Source of the DNA: Norana najaformis
Taxonomy: Eukaryota > Annelida > Clitellata > Crassiclitellata > Hormogastridae
Reading direction: 5' to 3'
DNA length: 64,000 bases
Assembly (NCBI GenBank): GCA_964023275.1
Contig: OZ029913.1
Location: 55,635,976-55,699,975 of the forward strand
The notes under the pieces were generated by a model. That model was not told the DNA's origin. It made no database searches and saw only the letters and a list, made by a program, of their open reading frames with translations. Made by a program: the position numbers and the translations under genes. Positions 56,901 through 64,000 of this stretch are shown piece after piece; the first letter of the stretch is position 1; each line of letters opens with the position of its first letter.

Positions 56901-59900
56901 AATTGTATTCAAGCAGTGACAAAGATGTATCTGTCTAGAGCCAAGATGTTTCTGCCTGACTAAGCCAGACAGACTGCCCAGCCCCAAAAAAACAACTGTG
57001 TGGTTTGTTTGCCCTAAATGTGTTCTAGAAAGATTGTTCCACTTCTTTTGGCATCAGTTCATGCCACTGAACAACTGTGCAATAAGGGCTTGCTCAAGTT
57101 CCTCAAGTTGCTTAGGGTCCCTAGACAGTCATCGTCTCAAGAAGGCTCAACACTTACACTCCGCAAACAAGGGGAGCCCCCATCCAATCAACTGGCCACC
57201 ATGTCACACACATTATCACCTTTCACTCAAGTTATCACCTAATTTGGGTGGCTCAGGGGTCAGCTGGCAAATCATCGGATATCAACCCCAACACATTACA
57301 TCTTATGTATATACGTATGCATGCATGTATGTAAGTATAGGTGTATGCATGCATGCATGTATGTATGTATGCACGAATGCATGTATGCATATGTATCTAG
57401 ACATACTTACATACAATGTACATAAATATATACATAAACACATACATAAAGATCAGGTATATATACAGATAGATACATATGCTCATACAAATTCAAATCC
57501 TACGCACATGATGAACAAGCAATTTCTCTGCATGAAAAAAGGGCAGAAGTCTGTAAGAAAAGGTCAAAGATCAATCAGTGGGTTGTTGCGCTTGCCTAAC
57601 ATTTCAATCTGATCATCATCAACAATTTCTTTATCTGCTCGTTAGCTGAAAGACCCGCAGAAGTGTTTGTCCTGAGAACTAATACTTGACAGAAACATGA
57701 AATCAATCGTGCAAACCCCTGCTACCAGAATTAAGGCAATTTATTACCGTACGTGCTTTGGTGAAATCTCATAGAAAAAACTAATACGAGTATAATTTTA
57801 TGCACTCAGTCACATTTAGTGCTGATGTATCTCACAGGTCTAACTTTTCATTCAACCACCCAAGGCAATGTCACTTTAATTTGCAACATCCTTAAATAAA
57901 CTCCAGTTTACATCATGAACTGCCTTTGAAATTAAGATCTGCATCCTCTGGTAACCAGGGCCGTATTTTTCACTTAAGCAAGCAGCAGTTGAAAGACAAA
58001 ACTAGCCATGTTTCATTGGTTGTACAGAAGCTTGTAGCTTTTTGCTTATTTTTAGTTTTGTCATATTATTTTGCTACATAACTTTTGTTCTAATTATGAT
58101 GCAGGTGTTATTCTAAAAGCCTACTCATCAACCCACAGACAGAGAGACACACAAACAGACAGACAGACAAAAAGACTGATTAGCTTGCTGATGGCTGATT
58201 GACTGGCTTGCTGACTCACCTACTGACTGATTGGTGGACTCACTGACTGACTGACTAACTTACTAACTGGCTGACCTCATTTACTGATTGACTGATTTAC
58301 TGACTAAATGACTGATTTACTGACTGACTGCCCATTTACTGATCGGCTGATTTGTTTACTCACTGGCTGACTCATTTACGGTCTGGCTTGATTGGCTTTC
58401 GGACCAACTGACTGACTTGCTTACTGACAGGCAGATTCATTTAATGACAGACTGACTGACTGGCTGACTGACAACTGATTTAATAATTGCCTGCTATGAC
58501 TCGGTCGTAAGAATAGCCGATGTTCCTTGTACTGTTCCCCGTTGATCAACAAATAGCAACCGCAAAGAATTGCCGAAGGCATCAAACAAACCAATTATCA
58601 AAGAGCCCACCTCATAGAAAACAACAGAGTCTTCGGACTCTAGTCATCAATCACTCCATTTCAGGACATCACTTGAACAGGTATCTTGGGCTTCCATGAC
58701 AAGAAGTACACAACCATGCACTTCAAAAGCCAAGGTGGGCTCTCAAAAGGATCTATATAAATGCTCAGTTAAGTTACTAGTGACAGTGGTACTCCAATCT
58801 TATCACACAAACAATTTGTATCTTACAATGCCACTATATAAAATCTCCATTTCTGCAATCTAATTATCTCAAAATACCACCAAATAAAACCTACACATCT
58901 GCATCCTATGTACCTCACAACGCTACCAACTAAAATCTTCATTTCTGCACACAAACTAAAATCTTCATTTCTGCACACAAACTAAAATCTTCATTTCTGC
59001 ACACAAACTAAAATCTTCATTTCTGCACACAAACTAAAATCTTCATTTCTGCACACAAACTAAAATCTTCATTTCTGCACACAAACTAAGTCAAAACTCC
59101 ACCAAAAGACCCTCCATTTCTGCACCCTAAGACACGATTGCAGCACAGCCACGCCAAACAGGGAACTTTATCATCACCCGTCCTTATGTGTCATCCCTGA
59201 CTCTTGTTTACAAGCGTCTCAGAATCCCTCTCCGATGCCACCACTTGACACCAACCTCAACCCAAAAACAGACTCCACTGATAATCAATATCGCATCTGG
59301 ATGCACAAGAAGCAACTTTATTGCGGTCGCCAATCGCTCTGGCTCTGACGCTACACAGCACCACCTTTCAAGATCCATTCGCTTTCCCTAGGATGATAAA
59401 CTTAAGTGCGTTTCCCAGTTTCCGCGTGCCTCTTCTGTTTCACTGCATCTGGAGCCAAGCCAAATCACGACAGGAGGAAAACAGTTCTAAAAAGCATTGT
59501 GATTGGCTCACGTGACCACGTCGCAGAAATCTGTCTTAAAAATAGAACTGTTCCGACAATACTGTTTGGTGCCACTTTGTTCATCAAAATCGTGTTTTGT
59601 CCTAATTACGACTGTATACACACTGCTTGGGCGACTCGTTGGGCTTCTGTTTTTTCACTTACTTGAAATATCATTCTTTTCAAATTGCATTATCAAGGCT
59701 ACCACATGCTTTAAAATTTGCCTCGTTAAGTTGTGCCAAAAGTGGTTAGAGTCGGAACCGTATCTGCCTCATAACTGATTAGGCACCACACCCGCAAAGT
59801 TGCTGTCCTCCATTTTGGTCTTGGGAGATAACTGTCTTGTGATGCACCGTGTATTCATCTCTGCTGCCTGCCAGATCAACCTATCGATCGCTGCCCCATA

Positions 59901-61075
59901 CTTCGACCGCCATAAGCGCAACGACGCTGACGCCGCCAGCCGTTCTGTTGCTTGCGGCCGGGCATGCAGGCGATGGCTTAACAAGGAATCTCCTCGTGTG
60001 GAATAAATTATAGGCCTCGCCTGCCCCGACAATCAGCCATGTCAGATCTCAACGAATGCGTCCGGATATCTGATAAAACTGTTGGGCAGAAGCAATTCAA
60101 ATCAGTCTGTCCGTCCACCCACTCGTTCGTCCACCCATCCGTCCCTCCATTCATCCGTCCTTCCACCCATTTGTTGCTCTGTCCATCCATCCGCATCTGT
60201 CCATCCACCCGTGGATCCGTCCGTGCATGTATGCATCCATTCTTGCGTCTTATAGTGAGTCCATGCGTTGGAATTCTTCCACCGCTGTCACACTCCGGCC
60301 ACCGATATTGACAACGCGAACAAATGACGGCGATCAGTTGATTAGATACCAATCAGCGAGAATTTCACAGTGGCCGAGCGACACACGGTACGGTCCGATG
60401 GGTGATGGTGACCGGTCAAGATTTCCAGAATAATGTAAGCGGGTTTACTGCGGCAATGAAGGCAATAACAAGCAATTGAATGCCCTCAGAAACCCAGTGC
60501 ATAGGGAAAATTGCTTATTCAATCATCAGAATGGCAAGAGGGGCAATAAATTTTGTACTCATCATCATTTTCACCTTTGTCAATATCTGTCATCCTTGTT
60601 ATCATCATCATCATCATCACCACTCCATCATCATCACCACCACCACCACTTCATCTTTGTTGTCATCACCACCTCCCCATTTGCATTGCAATTACATCAG
60701 CTGGACGATGTGATGGTCATATCACCTATATGATTAACATGCTACATTATCTTGATGACTGATTAGACATATTACCAGGATACACTAACTACCTGAATGA
60801 CCAATTAGCCATACTACATGGATGACCAATTAGCCAAATTACCTGGATGATCAATTACCCATATTATCCAGATAACTAATAAGCCACATCACCTGGATAA
60901 GTGATAGTCAAATTACCTAGAAGACCAATTAGCCATATTACATTGATGACCAATTAGCCAAATTACCTGGATGATTAATTAGGCACTTTACCTGGATGAG
61001 TGATTAGGCAGAGTTCGATTATCTAACCCAGTGCTTATGAGTAGGTTAACTGCATGACTTATGAGCTAAGCACTT

Positions 61076-61172
<97 letters not shown>

Positions 61173-61351
61173 AAGAGAGATAAAGAGTACAAAAATAGCA
61201 CAGTTACCTGGAGTACATCTTCATCTCCAGAATGGCACATTGTCTGCAATGTGATGTCTTGAATTTTTCCAGCATGACTCAGGGAATAGACGCTCAAGGG
61301 ATACATCTGGACTTCTCCCGTCAGCACAGCTGTGTTGATCAGTTCGGTTGT
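50918..61351 (-). CDS. TMEM132-family single-pass membrane protein, C-terminal six exons
   Basis: Minus-strand exons: 61351-61208, 56304-56099, 55520-55232, 54833-54645, 53675-53218, 51842-50918 (stop). Every junction is GT-AG and in phase, giving 736 residues; N-terminal exons should lie beyond 61.4 kb, probably off the right edge. Recognisable family blocks: ELINTAVLTGEVQMYP, HSGDEDVLQ, CKFVYLNGKESKG, LRYQSAVVEVYTRFVMSD, RVTDFVRNRLHVVD, VLGTREIKVTSDRVSI, then a serine/glycine/lysine-rich stalk, one membrane helix (YVLLALFCIAIVIFTANCML), a basic stop-transfer (RHRRKLKEKE), the conserved DWVWIG motif and a ~250-residue cytoplasmic tail ending YEELMEYFDNLKESSA. TMEM132 proteins have cohesin-like and Ig-like ectodomains and are thought to link adhesion to the cytoskeleton; paralogue cannot be told. 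Introns are rich in minisatellites. Confidence 0.88.
51900..53217. other. Last intron of the TMEM132-like gene
   Basis: No exon seen. A minus frame of 115 codons at 52303-52650 lacks family motifs. Confidence 0.4.
54150..54275 (-). mobile_element. Possible tRNA-derived SINE remnant, minus strand
   Basis: Minus-strand TCTAGTGGTGGATTATCAGTG and CAGGGTTTTAAACCCC resemble box A and a decayed box B. Weak. Confidence 0.35.
54543..54641. repeat. Five-copy 19-bp tandem repeat beside a splice donor
   Basis: Unit ACAGACTAGAACATTAAGA repeated five times; the array ends 4 bases from the donor of the TMEM132-like exon 54833-54645. Confidence 0.9.
55853..56021. repeat. 22-bp minisatellite, about 7.6 copies
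   Basis: Unit ATAGGCAACAAACAGAGATT plus TT, in the intron between TMEM132-like exons 56304-56099 and 55520-55232. One copy has ACAGG for ATAGG. Confidence 0.95.
57295..57500. repeat. Degenerate (ATGC/ATGT)n tract
   Basis: GCATGCATGTATGTAAGTAT and TGCATGCATGCATGTATGT, then ATACATA-rich sequence, inside the largest visible TMEM132-like intron. The 204-codon frame across it is a repeat artefact. Confidence 0.8.
58140..58500. repeat. Degenerate CTGACTGA-type tetranucleotide array
   Basis: Some 350 bp of (GACT)n variants: GACTGACTGACTAACTTAC, GATTTACTGACTGACTGCC and similar, with inserted spacer words every 10 to 30 bases. Confidence 0.85.
58929..59084. repeat. 26-bp minisatellite, six identical copies
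   Basis: Unit ACTAAAATCTTCATTTCTGC plus ACACAA, six copies without differences, indicating very recent expansion. Confidence 0.96.
60095..60240 (+). repeat. Degenerate (CCGTCCAT)n repeat
   Basis: CCATCCGTCC/CCACCCGT words over about 140 bp, in a locally GC-richer part (59.2-60.4 kb) of the TMEM132-like intron. Confidence 0.75.
60600..60695 (+). repeat. (ATC)n/(ACC)n microsatellite
   Basis: ATCATCATCATCATCACC, ATCACCACCACCACCAC and CATCACCACCTCC. Confidence 0.85.
60745..61010. repeat. Degenerate 27-28 bp tandem repeat, about ten copies
   Basis: Unit close to GGATGACCAATTAGCCATAT plus TACCT; copies differ at 10 to 30% of positions. Confidence 0.85.
61079..61181. repeat. (GA)n microsatellite near a splice donor
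   Basis: More than 40 GA units. On the transcribed (minus) strand this is a (CT)n run starting about 26 bases after the donor of TMEM132-like exon 61351-61208. Minus-strand poly-(Leu-Ser) frames here are artefacts. Confidence 0.96.
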
Positions 61352-61359
61352 CTATCAAA

Positions 61360-63480
61360 ACATCAAAACATCCACCACCATCAACACCCACATCATCACC
61401 CCTACATCATCATTACTACATCATCACTACATTAGCATAACATCATTAGTGTATATGCATCCAATCTGCATGTTTTGCATATTGCTTTGACTCTAAGATT
61501 TTAAAACATGTGCAGACTTTATAACAAAGTCATGAGCATCATTGACTGATGTGTTGCCATTATGCATTGACCTTCGTGAGGTTGCAAAAGAGCATGGCAT
61601 AAATGTTCAGAAAAATGTTCAGATTAGATCATTATTACATTAGCAACCACATCACAATTACTACAAAATCACTGCAACATTTCTACATCAGCTCTGCTAC
61701 AGAATTACAGCAGCAGTGTTACTTCATCATTACGTCAGTGAGCATAGTGACACATCGTCTTGTGTATACTGCATGCCAGGGCTGCTGTGTTGTAATTTAT
61801 CTCAGGTAGCTGAAAACTGCATTCTTAGCTTTTTTCTTCTCTTTTCCTTCTTCCTATTCTTCTTTAAACAGCTCCAATTTCATATTCTTTCTTTTTATCT
61901 GCCTCTTGTTTACTCCTTCCTCTTGTTCTGTCGTCCATTCTTTCTTACTTTCCTTCTTACCATCTTGCCTAAACCCTTTTCTGTTTCTCCACCTTTACAT
62001 CTTTCCATATTTGCAATTTTCTTCTTCCTTTTTCCAATTAGCATCCATACATATCACATATCATCCTTCTTCCTTTTATTTCTTCCCAGTCTTTTGCCTT
62101 CTGTAATTTCTCTCCTTCTTTCTGTACTTCTGATGCTGTGAATACGATACTTGCAAACAAGGTGCAATTAGTCCATTTAGTGTTCGGATGGGCCAGATGG
62201 GCCAACTCAGCCATCCATCCATCCATTCAGTCAGCAAATGAGTAACAGCACAACTTGGGAGGTTTAAACAGTTTCCAGTTGTTTTACTGCTGTGCTTGTG
62301 TTCGCAACTGAGTCCAAAGATCCTCCAAACTCTAGGACTTTCCATCAACATTAGTCTTTCTCTGAGGAAGACTTATGCTGATAAAGTCTCTATCAACAAG
62401 AGTCCTTCTCATTGTTGATACAGTGTTACCTTTACCTTTTCCCTTGATACATCTTTATTTTCTTTCGTTCTTCCTCTTTCCTTTCACTTTCTTCAAAAAG
62501 ATATACTATACTATGTTTCTTTAATAGCATGCAACCAATTCTCCAGTCTACATCACAAAAAGTTGAATATCGTTGCATATTGCGAATAGCATTATTCAAA
62601 ACTACTCTAGCGCAGGTTTATCCACAAAAGGTCAGTAGCTTCCCTTGCAGATGCAGCAGCAGCTGAAATATGCCATAAAAATATCAACAGCATATTATTA
62701 TAATTGCCATTGTTTCTAGCAGCTGTCACCAATAGAGATTCTGTCTCAAGAATATCAAGATCAAAAGGTTATAAAAATGGCAGGAGTTCATTCTAACCAG
62801 TAATTATCTAATCACTTTATCCAGCAAACTCCACTGCATGGGAAAAACATTATCACATGACCCAGAAGCCTGAACACCATCTGTCACCCACCAGCGCGAC
62901 TGAAACTAATGCTTTAACACCAGTGTATATATATATATATGTATGTATTTATATATATACTATTAAACATTTGGGTAAGTCAGGTTTTTAATTCACTTCA
63001 GATAGCTAGAACAACCTTTGAACTGACCAAGGAGATGGCTATATTGAAGTCACTTTGTTACAACTACTACTGTTGTAACCCAGATTTTAGAAGAGAAATC
63101 ACCAAAAGAAACATGTCGATATAAGGTAAGAGACATATCTATCCAAGATAAGCATTGCTACTACGCTGTGATGTAAACCAAAAGCAGCTGGGTTTTTTGC
63201 ACATAACCAAACTTTAGAGTTAACCCAATACAGACGAGTAGGTAGTGATTGGTAGTGTAGGTGTCACGACGAGCAGGTAGTAATTGGTAGTGGGCATGTA
63301 CTATTATCTAGACCACTCTCGGCCTACCACAGACGTTATATTTTTGAAAATTTACATCAATTAGGCCAAGATATTATAATTAAGTACAGAAATAAGTGGA
63401 AGATATTTTTAGAATTCGGTTATAAACATAAAAATCGACCAATCAAATCGGACATTTAAATCACGAATTTAAATAACCCA
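61360..63480. other. TMEM132-like intron, nothing assigned
   Basis: CAT/CACC repeats at 61363-61435, a pyrimidine-rich stretch at 61820-62120 and a TATATA tract near 62925-62960. No further TMEM132-like exon was recognised on the minus strand. A 30-bp phrase with GGTAGTGATTGGTAGTG is duplicated at 63238-63298. Confidence 0.4.
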
Positions 63481-63482
63481 AA

Positions 63483-64000
63483 ATGGCGGCGTGTTGTTGT
63501 TGTGGCCTTACTGACGACGAAATTCGGCAAATTCTTGATGAATTTGCATCAGATGATGACAGTTTTGACTCATCTGACAATAAAAACCGGTCTTTTGCTA
63601 CCAGTGAAGAAGATAAAGTGGTTTTGGCTAAAGAACATTCTGACATCGACTCCGAATTAGACGGCTACGGATACACGCTAGCGGACCGTGAAACTGGGTC
63701 AGGCGGATGACTTGGGCGAGATAGACAGGACTGAACAAGTAGCAGATTTTCCCATTTGACCCCTAACTGTTCCATTTACAAGCGTCTGTGGTGGACCAGC
63801 CCCTGATGCACCATTTTTGAAATTTTTCTAACTGCTTTTGGATAAGCTTTTTTGATGTGCTAGTTGAACAGACCAGGCCTGCATGGTGAGTAGAGTAGGT
63901 CAAATGCACAGAAGGCAGGTAAACCCCACAGAATAAAATGGAAACCTACTTCTCGTCTAGCATCTTATGTTTTAGAGAACAAGATCAAGAATCCCAAAGG
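63483..64000 (+). pseudogene. Possible decayed piggyBac-like transposase, N-terminal fragment
   Basis: ATG 63483 opens 75 codons: MAACCCCGLTDDEIRQILDE followed by an acidic stretch (SDDDSFDSSDN, SEEDK, HSDIDSELDGYG), the usual look of a piggyBac transposase N-terminus. It stops at 63710. Further on, other frames with stops read FLKFF, LLLDKLF and DVLVEQTRPAW, resembling the FF-x-x-F ... EETN block that starts the catalytic part. The match is by eye and weak. It sits inside, and opposite to, the TMEM132-like gene, and runs to the window edge. Confidence 0.42.

Noticed and set aside
56998..57612. 204-codon plus-strand frame
   Set aside because: Its second half is an ATGC/ATGT repeat translation and the first half has no family signature.
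59769..60032. Minus-strand 87-codon frame with a Kozak-like ATG (MEDSNFAGVVPNQL)
   Set aside because: The internal ATG frame stops after 14 codons, and the longer frame has no motif or splice partner.

Overview
The window is nuclear DNA from an animal, most likely a marine invertebrate; the species cannot be fixed from the sequence. The evidence is: genes broken into short exons by GT-AG introns of 0.1 to 5 kb; metazoan families (a CARD caspase, a TMEM132-type membrane protein, an LRRC14/PRAME-type leucine-rich-repeat protein, a PDZ protein); and a dense background of microsatellites, minisatellites, CR1/L2-like LINE fragments, tRNA-derived SINEs, hAT-type MITEs and foldback elements. No bacterial operon, CRISPR array or phage-like region is present. 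All gene models were joined by hand from open frames, splice-site dinucleotides and matching intron phases; none has transcript support here.

Layout. At 1-2515 (minus) is the 5' end of a PDZ-domain gene whose first intron holds a 28-unit minisatellite. At 3-8.4 kb are repeats, a LINE reverse-transcriptase relic, and at 7560-7799 (minus) an unassigned 3'-terminal coding exon. At 9240-9929 (plus) is an apparently intronless 229-codon gene of unknown function with a long 3' UTR. At 11-18 kb are repeats, including a 274-bp near-perfect palindrome at 11.4 kb. At 18348-18754 (minus) is a first coding exon for a putative secreted cysteine-containing protein, facing away from the next gene. At 19151-27581 (plus) is a complete eight-exon caspase (462 aa: CARD, p20 with HG and QACQG, p10). 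At 27.6-36.1 kb is a repeat island (LINE pieces, SINEs, two large foldbacks). At 36696-43178 (plus) is a six-exon LRRC14/PRAME-like gene with BC-box-like and Cul2-box-like motifs. At 43.2-50.9 kb are dispersed repeats, a nested pair of hAT MITEs and AT-rich flank. At 50918-61351 (minus) are the last six exons seen of a TMEM132-family gene, with the N-terminal exons apparently beyond the right edge. At 63483-64000 (plus) is a possible decayed piggyBac-like transposase fragment.

How the genes relate. They are not an operon. Two could touch innate immunity or cell death: the CARD caspase by its catalytic motifs, and the LRRC14-like protein by family knowledge (Cullin-2 substrate adaptors; LRRC14 as an NF-kB regulator). 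Whether this proximity means anything is untested. The most unusual non-genic features are the set of inverted repeats, the nested transposon insertions with recognisable target-site duplications, and several unrelated-looking repeat families that end in a similar GGCGCTATA-type motif before different microsatellite tails.
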